A DNA stretch of 64,000 bases from Nocardia inohanensis NBRC 100128 (GTDB taxonomy: Bacteria; Actinomycetota; Actinomycetes; Mycobacteriales; Mycobacteriaceae): contig NZ_BDBK01000002.1 in assembly GCF_001612945.1 (NCBI RefSeq), forward strand, positions 248,001-312,000, in the 5' to 3' direction. Under the pieces are notes generated by a model. The model saw only the letters and a program-made list of their open reading frames with translations, ran no database searches and had not been told where the DNA came from. The position numbers and the translations under genes were made by a program. Positions 48,325 to 56,499 of this stretch are shown one piece after another. Numbering within the stretch: position 1 is the first letter of the stretch; each line of letters begins with the position of its first letter.

Positions 48325-48429
48325 ATGCAAAGTGGTAGCGCCGTAGACAACTTCTTGGGAATGCTGGGGAAGATGCTGGGCACCGGCTCGTCGTTCGCGT
48401 TCCCCCCGATCACCCTGCCTACGGGATAG
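48325..48429 (+). CDS. Microprotein 3 of a tandem three-member set
   Basis: A 34-residue ORF reading MQSGSAVDNFLGMLGKMLGT, then GSSFAFPPITLPTG. Its ribosome site GAGG (48315-48318) overlaps the stop codon of microprotein 2, and only 8 bp separate the two genes, a spacing typical of a genuine operon. The helix VDNFLGMLGKMLG followed by GSS, two hydrophobic residues and Pro-Pro parallels the other two peptides. A perfect 12-bp hairpin terminator follows 15 bp later, so the cassette closes the NRPS transcript. The plan (short, no signal peptide, helix, GS motif) is loosely reminiscent of corynebacterial PorA/PorH channel peptides, which is only a speculation. Confidence 0.6.
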   Translation: MQSGSAVDNFLGMLGKMLGTGSSFAFPPITLPTG

Positions 48430-48444
48430 ATCGATCCGAAGCTT

Positions 48445-48483
48445 CCGGCCGCCAGGTATTTCACGCCCTGGCGGCCGGGTTTC
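48445..48483 (+). terminator. Terminator at end of the NRPS operon
   Basis: CCGGCCGCCAGG (48445-48456) and CCTGGCGGCCGG (48467-48478) form a perfect 12-bp stem with a 10-base loop, followed by GTTTC. It lies between microprotein 3 and the convergent flavoprotein gene and probably stops both transcripts. Confidence 0.8.
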
Positions 48484-48488
48484 ATTGC

Positions 48489-50258
48489 TCAGCGCACCGG
48501 ATAACGGCGGTCGATGACGTCGAACATATTCGGCTGTCCTGCCTTGTACAGCTCGCGATCGACCAATTTCAGCGGCTCCCACAAAGGCATCGTGAAACGC
48601 GGGGTGATGGTGGCCTCGGCCTGACCGGACCCCGAGGCGTGCAGCACCGCGTTGGCGGCCAGCCGCCCGCCCTCGTTCGCGCCCTCCATGCAGGCCACAT
48701 TCATCTGGGTCTTGATCCAGTCACCGGCCAGAAACAGGTTGTCGATGCCGGTCCAGGCGTCGGGCCGGTCGTACCAGGAACCCGGATTCTGTACGAAAAT
48801 AGGATCGTCGTAGTCGATTTCGGGCGTGCCCGCATTGCTGAGCGCCGGATCGATCATCCAGGAATGCAGCACCTCGTCGGTCAGCTGGATCTCACCGTCG
48901 TCGTTCACGTGTGCTTTGATCTGCGCCCAGGTCTCCCGTGCGATTTCCTCGGGGGCGCATTGCTTGGCGGTCTTGCCGTTGAACGTCCCGGGTTCGTCCC
49001 ATTCGGAAATGATGGCCGACAATACTTCTCGCGCGGTGCCGTCGCCGTAACTCGACACCGGCCGCCGCCAGAATTGCGCCTCGCTGATGGAGGTCAGCCC
49101 CCAGGGTGCGTCGTTGTACCCGACGTGGCCGTTCGCCAGATCCACCCGCTGCGTCAGGAAGAATTGGATCCCGACCATCCACGCCGCCTCCAGGTTCCGG
49201 ATGCGATCCAGCTTCGGATCCGCGGCCGTCATCTCCTCGGACAGCACCCGCGAAACTTTGTCCAGCGGAATGGCGGACACGTAGTAGTCGGCCTCCACCG
49301 TCTGCCTGCCGCCGTTCGCATCGGTGACCGTCGCCGAGGTGAGGTGTGCGCCGTCGGTCGCGAATCCGGTGAGCTGATACCCCTGGTGAAAGGTGACGCC
49401 GATCGAGCGCAGGTAATCCACCCACGGATTGATCCAGGTCTCGCTGGTCGGCCCGTTCAGCACCCGGTCATTGCCCTTGCCGTCACTGTCATTGTCGAGA
49501 TTCAGCAGCGACCAGACGTACTCCTCACCCACCAGCCCGATCGAATGCGCACTGCAATTCGCCGATTTGGTGGCCACCAGTTCCCGGATGAACCCGTCCC
49601 CGAGAAAGCGGTTGTACTCCGCCGAAGAAGCATCCAACCGGGCGAAATCGGTCCAGGTCATGCGTTCCCACTGCCCGAGTTTCCGTTCACCGCAGCTCGA
49701 TACGTACACCGCCAGCCGCTCGGCCGCGAAGACCGCCTCGTACAGCGGCAGCCGGAACAGCGTCTCGAATACCGAGGCCACCGAATCGATGAATCCCTTG
49801 GGCGTCATGGGGAACTGACTGAACGGCAGCGGAAATGGCAGCGGAACGGTGAGATTGTGCCGGTTCATCCCCGCGATCATGGCGGCGTTCAAGCGCACCA
49901 GGTTCTCCCAGACTCCGTGCGAGTTGCCCGGAAAAGGTATGCGCCGCAGCGTATCCGGCAGATTGTGATAGAACCCGAAAGTGCTCCGGAACCCGTGCTC
50001 GCCGGGCAGCCCGTCGGGGGAGTAGATACTCCGCGTCTTACCGCCGAAATCACCGAGTTTTTCGAAAACCGTTACGCTGAAACCTCTTTCGGCCAGCTCG
50101 TGCGCGACGGTCAGACCCGCCGGTCCCGCCCCGAATACCGCCACCGCGCGCCCCGGCTGCGCGAAGGCGCGGCCACTGGTGGGTGCGAAGGTCAGAGCCG
50201 CCGCCACCCCTCCGGCCGCCGCGGTTTTGATGAATTCTCGTCGTGATCGCCGGTGCAT
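48489..50258 (-). CDS. Tat-exported FAD-dependent amine-oxidase/phytoene-desaturase-like oxidoreductase
   Basis: A 589-residue flavoprotein. The N-terminus carries a twin-arginine signal (SRREFIKTAAAGGVAAALTF, consensus SRRxFxK), so the folded enzyme is exported. A dinucleotide site follows (VAVFGAGPAGLTVAHELAER, VFEKLGDFGGKTRS), a fold shared by protoporphyrinogen oxidase, phytoene desaturase and hydroxysqualene dehydroxylase (HpnE). The C-terminal FAD-contacting segment is LFLAGDWIKTQMNVACMEGA. The substrate is not predictable from sequence. The start at 50258 is supported by GGGAGG upstream and the Tat motif. It converges on the NRPS operon and is downstream of the BTAD regulator. Whether it modifies the peptide product is unknown; export would argue against a cytoplasmic tailoring role. 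Confidence 0.82.
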   Translation of the reverse strand: MHRRSRREFIKTAAAGGVAAALTFAPTSGRAFAQPGRAVAVFGAGPAGLTVAHELAERGFSVTVFEKLGDFGGKTRSIYSPDGLPGEHGFRSTFGFYHNLPDTLRRIPFPGNSHGVWENLVRLNAAMIAGMNRHNLTVPLPFPLPFSQFPMTPKGFIDSVASVFETLFRLPLYEAVFAAERLAVYVSSCGERKLGQWERMTWTDFARLDASSAEYNRFLGDGFIRELVATKSANCSAHSIGLVGEEYVWSLLNLDNDSDGKGNDRVLNGPTSETWINPWVDYLRSIGVTFHQGYQLTGFATDGAHLTSATVTDANGGRQTVEADYYVSAIPLDKVSRVLSEEMTAADPKLDRIRNLEAAWMVGIQFFLTQRVDLANGHVGYNDAPWGLTSISEAQFWRRPVSSYGDGTAREVLSAIISEWDEPGTFNGKTAKQCAPEEIARETWAQIKAHVNDDGEIQLTDEVLHSWMIDPALSNAGTPEIDYDDPIFVQNPGSWYDRPDAWTGIDNLFLAGDWIKTQMNVACMEGANEGGRLAANAVLHASGSGQAEATITPRFTMPLWEPLKLVDRELYKAGQPNMFDVIDRRYPVR

Positions 50259-50277
50259 GCGAGCCTCCCGCTGTCCG

Positions 50278-50306
50278 GCCGGCGGCATCGGCGAACAGCC
50301 GCCGGC
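50278..50306 (-). terminator. Hairpin between BTAD regulator and flavoprotein gene
   Basis: GCCGGCGGC (50278-50286) and GCCGCCGGC (50298-50306) form a perfect 9-bp stem with an 11-base loop. It lies 75 bp past the regulator stop and 20 bp before the flavoprotein start on the minus strand. There is no T-run, so it may be a weak terminator or a leader structure. A further inverted repeat ATGTT-AATG-AACAT lies at 50328-50341. Confidence 0.4.
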
Positions 50307-50380
50307 GGCCTTGCCTGACTGGCAGCTATGTTAATGAACATTCTTGCTGACATGTGGGTTTTAAGACTCCATGAGCCACT

Positions 50381-53300
50381 TTATGTTGGCGCTGGTTCTC
50401 CTAAAATCCCGGACTGTCGGTGGCGGGGGCCGGTCGGATCCAGCTCGGGTACCTCGAGTTCGGCGAGCTGGGTGCGCAGACGGCGCATGAGCCGGTCGGC
50501 GGCTTCGTGGTGGGCGGCCGCGCGTTCGGTGTCACCGCGGGCCGCGGCGAGCAGGCCGAGCAGGGTGTCCATGGGATCGAAGGTGCAGCCGGTGGCTTCG
50601 AAGCCGACGATGGTGCCGGTGTGGGGCGCGAGAATGCGGTAGAGGTCCTCGTACTCCTCGGCCAGACCGAGGCCGAGGGCGAGGTAGGCGCGACCGGCGT
50701 ACTCGAGGGTGGGGGCGATACCGGGCGGGACGTGCGCGGCTTCGTGGTAAACCGCTCGGGCGCGGTCGATTTCGCCACTCGCCACCAGGGTGAGGCCGTA
50801 GAGCGGGGCGCCGACCAACGGGGCCGCCTCGTACATCTGCCGGCAGCGGTCCCGTTCGGTGGCGACCTCGCCGCGCGCCCAGGCCACCGCCAGCAGGTTC
50901 ACCGTCCGGAAGCTGTTGTTGCTGGGGAACTTCAGCCGATCGGCCTGCCGGTCGAACGCCAGATACAGCCGCTCCGCTTCGTCCACTTCACCGCGCAGCA
51001 GGGCGAGCAGGGCGGTGAAGGCGCCGAAGACCAGCATCAGTTGCGGCAGTTCGGAATCGGCGGCCGTGCTCAGGGTGAGATCGATGCGACGGCACGCCTC
51101 CGGTAGGTCCAGCGCGGCGAGCGCGCACCGGAACAGGCCGTAGTGCCCGGCGGTCCGGTAGTGATTGAGATCGCTGCGGTCGGCGACGTCGAACAGTTCC
51201 CGCAGCAGCGGTCCGTCCTCGGCGACCGAGAAGCGCAGCAGCGTACAGACATTCAAGGCGATGCAGAGCAGTTCGGGATCGCCGGCGTCGCGGGCCAGGG
51301 CCAGCGCCTGGCGTGCGTAGCGCTGGCTGGCGAGCGGATCACGATAGTCACCGGCGGTTTCGGCGGCGGCCACGGCCAGCAGGCGAATACGATCGGCATC
51401 CGGCAGCGGGCCGTCGAGACAGCTCTGCACGGCCCGCAGCACCCGATGTTCCGGATCGGGCCACTGCGGGGCCGGGTAGAGCATCGGCGCATGCCAGCAG
51501 GTGAGCGCCCGGATCAGCAACGACCGATCATCCAGTCCGCGAGCGAGTTTCACCGCGTGCCGGCGCACCGCACTGGCCTCGATCCACCTGCCCTGATAGG
51601 CGAGCGCATCCACCAACCGGCAATGCGCGTCCAGCAGGGCGATGCGGTCCCCGCGTGCGGTGTGCTCGCCGACATGCCCGGCCAGTTCATGCAACTCGAT
51701 GACCGCCTGCCACAGCCGCACCGTATCGCCCGCCATGCCCCGCTCGGTGCTGCGGCGGGCCGCGAGCAGCGCGTATTCGACGGCGCGCATGGCGGTTTCG
51801 GGGCGCGCGCCGAGAATGGCGTGATGGGCCAGCATATCCGGATCCCGGGCCAGCCCCGGGAACTCGTCGGCGTGCTGCTCCAGCAATTCCAGTGCGGCCC
51901 AATGCATCCGCACCCGGCGCAGCCGCGGAATGCTCAGGTAGACGGCGTCCTGGATGAGCGCGTGATCGAAGGTGATCCGGCCGGTGCGATCGGTGCGCAC
52001 CAGCGCCGCCACCTCGGCCTCGGCGATCAGATCGATGAGATCGTCCTCGGGGACCGCGCAGGCGCGGCTGAGGATGCGCAGATCCGCCCCATCGCCCCAG
52101 ATGGCCAGATGTCCCAGTACCGGGACCACTTCGGCGGGCAGCCGCCGCAGCCGGACGGTGATCAGTTCCCGGATCGAGTCCGGGAGTTCGCCGCGGTCAT
52201 CGCTGCCGTGCCGCGCGGCGAGCAGTTTGGCCAGCTCCCGGACGAACAGCGGATTTCCGCCGGTGCGGCGGTGCAGCAGTTCCACCGCCGCCGCGTCGAA
52301 CTCGGTTATCCCGCTGTCCCGCACCAGATTCCGGGTGGCTTCCAGATCCAGCCCGGTCAATTCCAGCCATTCCGCCGTGTGATGGGCCAGCGCCGCGGCC
52401 GTGCCGTGCAGGTTCGGCCCCGCCTCCGATCCGCGCAGCGTGATCACCAGGAATACCGGCTCTTCGCGCAGCCAGCTCACCACCTGCCGCAGCACCTGCA
52501 AGGTCGCGGTATCGGCGCGATGCGCATCCTCGAGCAGCATCGCCACCGGACCGGTCGGGGTGCGCTGGCGGCACAATTCCACCACCGCGCGGGCGATGGT
52601 GAAGGCATCGGATCCGCTGAGACCGCCGGCGGTACCCGGCGCCAGTGCGCCCAAGATCTCGGCCCAGGCCCAAGCCGGCGGCGCCCCATCCACTTCCGGA
52701 CAGCCGCCGCGCACCGTGATCCAGGAATCGTCCCCGAGCGCGGCGAGTGCGGCCTCGGCGGCGGTGGTCTTGCCGGCCCCCGCTTCGCCGGCCAGCCACA
52801 CCAATTGCAGCCGGCCGCCGCGCGCCTGCGCGGCGGCCGCCCGGATCGCGGCGTGCTCGCGGGTATAGCCGCTGTGCGGTTCGGCCAGCGCCGACCGCCG
52901 CACGGCGGGCCCCGCGTGCCGTTCGCCCGTCGCGGCGTCCGGACCACCGCGCGATCGGCCCGGGCCGGTATCCGGTCGGGCCGCGGCGATCCGCACGGGC
53001 GCCGGACCGCCCGCGGAATCCGGACCGGCGGCCGGGGCCGGGGGATAGCCGTGGCCGAGGGTCTCGGAGTGCGCGAGGATCGCGGTCTCGAGTTCGCGCA
53101 GTGCCGGGCTCGGGTCGATTCCGTATTCCGCGCCGAGATATTCGCGAGAGCGGCGGAGCGTAGCAAGTGCTTGGGCCTGCTGGCCGATGCGATATTGCGC
53201 GGTGGCGAGCAGGCGGGCGATTTCCTCGCGTTCGGGATGTTCGTCGAAGAGGGTGCGGAGTTCGATGGCGACTTCGGCGGGCCGATTGAGCCGAAGTTCG

Positions 53301-53836
53301 ATGTCCGCGCGTAATTCGGCGGCGGTGAGGCGTAAATCGGTGAGCCGGTCGGCTTCCTGTGCGGCCCAGCCGAAGGTGGTGAGGCCCTCGTACGCGTCGC
53401 CGGTCCAGCAGGCCAGGACCGCGTCCAGCAGGCGGCGGCGTTCGAGCAGGTCGGGAATGCCGCCGGGGGATTGCGCGCGATGGTCGTACTCGCGCAGCAG
53501 TGCCTCGAAGCGCCAGGCGTCCACCGAGCCGGGCGCGAGTTTCAGTGCGTAACCGGACGATTCGGACACGAGGTAGCGAGATGGCGCGCGGCGCGGGCGA
53601 TCCGGTTCGATCAGCCGGCGCAGATTGTGAATGTGCACCTGGAGCACCGAGGCGGCGGTCGGTGGCGGATTGCCTTCCCACAGATCGTCGATGAGACGTT
53701 CCGGACCGGTAGCCCGGCCGCCGGCGGCGACCAATCGGGCGAGCACGGCGCGCAACATGGTGGCGCCCAGCCCAACCGGTTGGTCTGCGACACCGAGTTG
53801 GATCGGCCCGAGTATCTGGACTTGCGGTTCAGCCAT
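50381..53836 (-). CDS. AfsR/SARP-like regulator: BTAD, ATPase and TPR region
   Basis: A regulator of about 1151 residues. An N-terminal winged helix (VQILGPIQLGVADQPVGLGA, VLQVHIHNLRRLIEPDRP) and the bacterial transcriptional activator domain (to about residue 255) match SARP-type activators of antibiotic pathways. A Pro/Gly-rich linker precedes an AAA/STAND ATPase with Walker A WLAGEAGAGKTTAAE and Walker B VAMLLEDAHRAD. The C-terminal half is helical with TPR-like repeats. Such proteins switch on secondary-metabolite genes in response to ATP/ligand-driven assembly. The start is uncertain: ATG at 53836, or at 53848 where GGGAGG abuts the codon. It lies two genes from the NRPS operon and is a plausible pathway regulator. 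Confidence 0.87.
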   Translation of the reverse strand: MAEPQVQILGPIQLGVADQPVGLGATMLRAVLARLVAAGGRATGPERLIDDLWEGNPPPTAASVLQVHIHNLRRLIEPDRPRRAPSRYLVSESSGYALKLAPGSVDAWRFEALLREYDHRAQSPGGIPDLLERRRLLDAVLACWTGDAYEGLTTFGWAAQEADRLTDLRLTAAELRADIELRLNRPAEVAIELRTLFDEHPEREEIARLLATAQYRIGQQAQALATLRRSREYLGAEYGIDPSPALRELETAILAHSETLGHGYPPAPAAGPDSAGGPAPVRIAAARPDTGPGRSRGGPDAATGERHAGPAVRRSALAEPHSGYTREHAAIRAAAAQARGGRLQLVWLAGEAGAGKTTAAEAALAALGDDSWITVRGGCPEVDGAPPAWAWAEILGALAPGTAGGLSGSDAFTIARAVVELCRQRTPTGPVAMLLEDAHRADTATLQVLRQVVSWLREEPVFLVITLRGSEAGPNLHGTAAALAHHTAEWLELTGLDLEATRNLVRDSGITEFDAAAVELLHRRTGGNPLFVRELAKLLAARHGSDDRGELPDSIRELITVRLRRLPAEVVPVLGHLAIWGDGADLRILSRACAVPEDDLIDLIAEAEVAALVRTDRTGRITFDHALIQDAVYLSIPRLRRVRMHWAALELLEQHADEFPGLARDPDMLAHHAILGARPETAMRAVEYALLAARRSTERGMAGDTVRLWQAVIELHELAGHVGEHTARGDRIALLDAHCRLVDALAYQGRWIEASAVRRHAVKLARGLDDRSLLIRALTCWHAPMLYPAPQWPDPEHRVLRAVQSCLDGPLPDADRIRLLAVAAAETAGDYRDPLASQRYARQALALARDAGDPELLCIALNVCTLLRFSVAEDGPLLRELFDVADRSDLNHYRTAGHYGLFRCALAALDLPEACRRIDLTLSTAADSELPQLMLVFGAFTALLALLRGEVDEAERLYLAFDRQADRLKFPSNNSFRTVNLLAVAWARGEVATERDRCRQMYEAAPLVGAPLYGLTLVASGEIDRARAVYHEAAHVPPGIAPTLEYAGRAYLALGLGLAEEYEDLYRILAPHTGTIVGFEATGCTFDPMDTLLGLLAAARGDTERAAAHHEAADRLMRRLRTQLAELEVPELDPTGPRHRQSGILGEPAPT

Positions 53837-54168
53837 GATCCGCGACATCCTCCCGGCCAATGCGTGATTCGGGCCCGCAGTGTGGTTGTGGAAATCACAG
53901 AGATTATTCCACCGCCAGCCGGGCCGTTCGGGCCGAACTCGGTGCCCGAATTCAACTCGCCCCCTGCGCTTCCTGCATCCGCGAATGTTTGGCAAATATA
54001 TTTGTTCAGAAGAACAGCCTTAATCGCCGCGAAAGAGTCCCGGAAGTGTGAGCGCGAATACTTTTCGTCACCAGCACGACGAAGGGATTGCCAATGGTGA
54101 CGGCACTGGCGGACACGCTCATCTCCATGGAATCGCTGTGCGATTGCTACTTAGCGGAGAGGAACAGC
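53837..54168. promoter_or_regulatory. Divergent promoter region between BTAD regulator and small gene
   Basis: This spacer of about 330 bp contains an AT-rich core with a perfect palindrome CAAATATATTTG (53993-54004). An inverted repeat TGTTC-AGAA-GAACA (54003-54016) immediately follows. Their symmetry and position suggest regulator binding in the shared promoter. An alternative start for the small gene (ATG 54094 with AAGGG upstream) lies inside this region. Confidence 0.5.
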
Positions 54169-54381
54169 ATGAGCCGGAGTGACACGGTCGAGCCGCACAC
54201 CATCGGTCTCTACTGGGACCGCGATGGCGACATCTGGCAGCGCGAGGACGCCGGTTGGCGCCTGATCCTCCAGAGCGGCGTCTCTGTCGATCCGATCTCG
54301 TTGTGGGACTGGGAAAGCGGACACGTACGGGACTACGCCCCGTTCACCCCCGTGTCCACGATTGCCGCCGCCGGGGGGTAG
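54169..54381 (+). CDS. Small hypothetical protein
   Basis: A 70-residue protein, divergent from the BTAD regulator. It reads as a short beta-rich domain: TIGLYWDRDGDIWQREDAGW, LILQSGVSVDP, SLWDWESGHVRDYAPFTP. Many Trp and Asp residues are present, and there is no signal peptide or membrane helix. I choose ATG 54169 because GGAGAGG precedes it by 6 bp. An upstream ATG at 54094 also has a ribosome site (AAGGG) and would give 95 residues, but that extension includes a TTA codon, rare in such genomes. I do not recognise the family. A strong hairpin terminator follows. Confidence 0.6.
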   Translation: MSRSDTVEPHTIGLYWDRDGDIWQREDAGWRLILQSGVSVDPISLWDWESGHVRDYAPFTPVSTIAAAGG

Positions 54382-54418
54382 TAAGTGCCCGATGCCTCCA
54401 GCAGACGGGCGGCGGCGG

Positions 54419-54448
54419 ACCGAGCGCCGGGTAACCGGCGCTCGGTTT
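54419..54448 (+). terminator. Hairpin terminator between convergent genes
   Basis: ACCGAGCGCCGG (54419-54430) and CCGGCGCTCGGT (54435-54446) form a perfect 12-bp stem closed by the tetraloop GTAA and followed by TT. It ends the small gene and faces the Mce3R-like gene from the other side. Confidence 0.8.
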
Positions 54449-54496
54449 CCAACCGAGAGAGCAAGACTCGGGCAAGCCCCCGAACCCCCAGCGGTG

Positions 54497-55714
54497 TCAG
54501 TTCTGACGCGGCGCGTTGCCGAAGAGGATGACCTCCATCAGGCGGATCACGCGCTGTTGCGGGCAGATGCGCTGGTCGTCGCCGAAGACCCGGCCGAGGT
54601 CGACGACCAGGCCGAACGCGGCCTGGACCAGGATGCGCGCTTCGCCGTCGGAGAGGTCGGGGCGGACCGCGACGAGCAGGCGGACCCATTCGGCGACGAT
54701 CAGGCGCTGGACATTGCGGAGCATGGTGCGCTCTTCGGCTGAGACATGGCCGAATTCGGCGTAGTAGACGTAGGTGAGCTCGCGTTCGGCGAACGAGCCG
54801 GCGACATAGAGGTCGACCAGCTTGGTCAAGGCTTCGGCGGGACTCGACGAGGAGGCCACCGCCGGGCCGATCGCCCCCGACACCCGGTCGGCCGCGCGCC
54901 GGAAAGCCGCCGCCAGCAGATCGCCCTTGCTGCGGTAGTAGCGGTAGACCGCCGAGGCCGCCGACAGATCCGCCGCCGCGGCGATGTCCTCCACGCTCAC
55001 ATTCGGATATCCGCGCTGGTGGAACAGCTCCACGGCCTTCTTGAGCAGCAGCTCGTGCTTGAACGAGAGCGGGATCTCCACCGCGCGCGGTGCGTCCGAA
55101 TTCGTCCCCGGCGGCGGCAGTTCCGCGTCCAGCACCGCATCGCAGGCCGAATGCAGCAGTGCGGTCAGCGTTTTCACCGGCAGCGCCGCATGATGATCGC
55201 CGACACTGGAGATCACCGACATCAGGGTGACCGCCCGCACCGCCCGATCGGTCTCCTCCAGCTCCGGCCGCACCGCCGCGATCAGCTTGCGCAGCGAGCT
55301 CAGCGCCGCCGCGAACTGTCCGTCGAGGGTCGCCCGGTCGGTCTCGTCGAGATACCGCAGCTCCCACCGCACCAGCGTCACGGTCGCCCGATTCGCGATG
55401 GTCTCGGCGATGATCCGATCCAGCACCGCGTCCAACCGCTCGCGCGGCGGCAGCTCCGCGGCCTCCTCGGACGGCGTCGCCGAGGCCACGGTCAGCGCGC
55501 CGAGCCGCAGCACTTCCTCCCGGAACAGCGCGTACTTGCTCGGGTAGTGCCGATACAGTGCGGCCGAGGAGATTCCGAGCTTGGCGGCGATGTCCTCCAT
55601 GCTCACGCCGTGATACCCCAGCGACCCGAACGCGGCGGCCGAAGTGGCGGCGATCTGGGCGCGCCGGTTCTTCGGACGGCGGCGGATCACACGCTGCTGG
55701 GGCTCGGCACTCAT
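54497..55714 (-). CDS. Tandem-TetR regulator, Mce3R-like
   Basis: A 405-residue protein containing two complete TetR units in one chain. The first helix-turn-helix lies near residues 20-70 (HGVSMEDIAAKLG, ISSAALYRHYPSK). The second lies near residues 225-275 (YPNVSVEDIAAAADL, LSAASAVYRYYRSKGDLL). Each is followed by a helical domain. This architecture and length match Mce3R, the repressor of the mce3 lipid-transport operon in mycobacteria. Here the gene is the last member of the minus-strand mce cluster, 56 bp after the Mce-associated gene, so it is likely cotranscribed and autoregulated. The start MSAEPQQR at 55714 has only a weak ribosome site. Confidence 0.85.
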   Translation of the reverse strand: MSAEPQQRVIRRRPKNRRAQIAATSAAAFGSLGYHGVSMEDIAAKLGISSAALYRHYPSKYALFREEVLRLGALTVASATPSEEAAELPPRERLDAVLDRIIAETIANRATVTLVRWELRYLDETDRATLDGQFAAALSSLRKLIAAVRPELEETDRAVRAVTLMSVISSVGDHHAALPVKTLTALLHSACDAVLDAELPPPGTNSDAPRAVEIPLSFKHELLLKKAVELFHQRGYPNVSVEDIAAAADLSAASAVYRYYRSKGDLLAAAFRRAADRVSGAIGPAVASSSSPAEALTKLVDLYVAGSFAERELTYVYYAEFGHVSAEERTMLRNVQRLIVAEWVRLLVAVRPDLSDGEARILVQAAFGLVVDLGRVFGDDQRICPQQRVIRLMEVILFGNAPRQN

Positions 55715-55770
55715 GTCGGTAATGGTAGTCACCAGGTCTTTTGCGTCCCTGCCGGGTTGGGGACCTCGCG

Positions 55771-56487
55771 TCACGGGCGGGCCTGCGAAAGCAGCGGCGA
55801 GTTCACCTTGTTCACCAGCCACCGATCCCCCTGCCGCTCCAGCCGCATGACCATCGACAACTGCCCCGGCTGCGGTTTGTTCTGGGTACCCAGACTGGTG
55901 ATGGTCTGCCCGATCACCACAATGGCTTCGGCGGAATCCTGGTCGCCGGTGCGAATCGCGCACTGCACATCCGTGCTGGCGGAGGTCACCTGCCCGGCGG
56001 TCAGCACCTCACGCAGATCCTTGCTGGTCGAATCGAACTGCTTGCGCCAATCCCCGGTCGCGCCCTCGAGTACCCCGGCGAAGTACGTGTCCAGATTCTT
56101 CGCGTCGTAGGTGGCGAGGACGGGCGCGTATTCACAGGCTGCGGTCCGCGCGGACTCGTGCGCGTCGAGCAACGCCTGCTTGTGCTGGCCCTGCACGAAG
56201 AAGAACACGCTGGACCCGATCGCAGCTCCGAGCACGGCCGCCGCCGCGACCCCCACGGCGACCGCCCGGCGCTTGGCCGCGGCCCACCCCATCAACCTGG
56301 CCGTCGTCGTCTCCGCCGCTTCGGGTTCGGTTGCCGTGGTCTCGGCCGCTTCGGGTTCGGCTGCCGTCACTTCGACCGCTTCGGGTGCGGCTGTTGCCAC
56401 TCCTGCCGTTTCGGCCGGCGTTGCTTCGTCCGCGACGTCCTCGCCGGGTTCGTCCGCGACCTGCTTCGTCAGCTCGATCTCACTCAT
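55771..56487 (-). CDS. Mce-associated membrane protein
   Basis: A 238-residue protein of the Mam type found at the end of mce operons and thought to stabilise the Mce complex. It has a cytoplasmic Glu/Ala/Thr-rich N-terminus with imperfect repeats (TAAEPEAAETTATEPEAAET) and one membrane helix at about residues 75-97 (VAVGVAAAAVLGAAIGSSVF). An extracytoplasmic SnoaL/NTF2-like domain follows, ending in QGDRWLVNKVNSPLL. It begins 12 bp after mceF. The role is inferred from position and architecture. Confidence 0.85.
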   Translation of the reverse strand: MSEIELTKQVADEPGEDVADEATPAETAGVATAAPEAVEVTAAEPEAAETTATEPEAAETTTARLMGWAAAKRRAVAVGVAAAAVLGAAIGSSVFFFVQGQHKQALLDAHESARTAACEYAPVLATYDAKNLDTYFAGVLEGATGDWRKQFDSTSKDLREVLTAGQVTSASTDVQCAIRTGDQDSAEAIVVIGQTITSLGTQNKPQPGQLSMVMRLERQGDRWLVNKVNSPLLSQARP

Positions 56488-56499
56488 GGTCCGTCGCTC

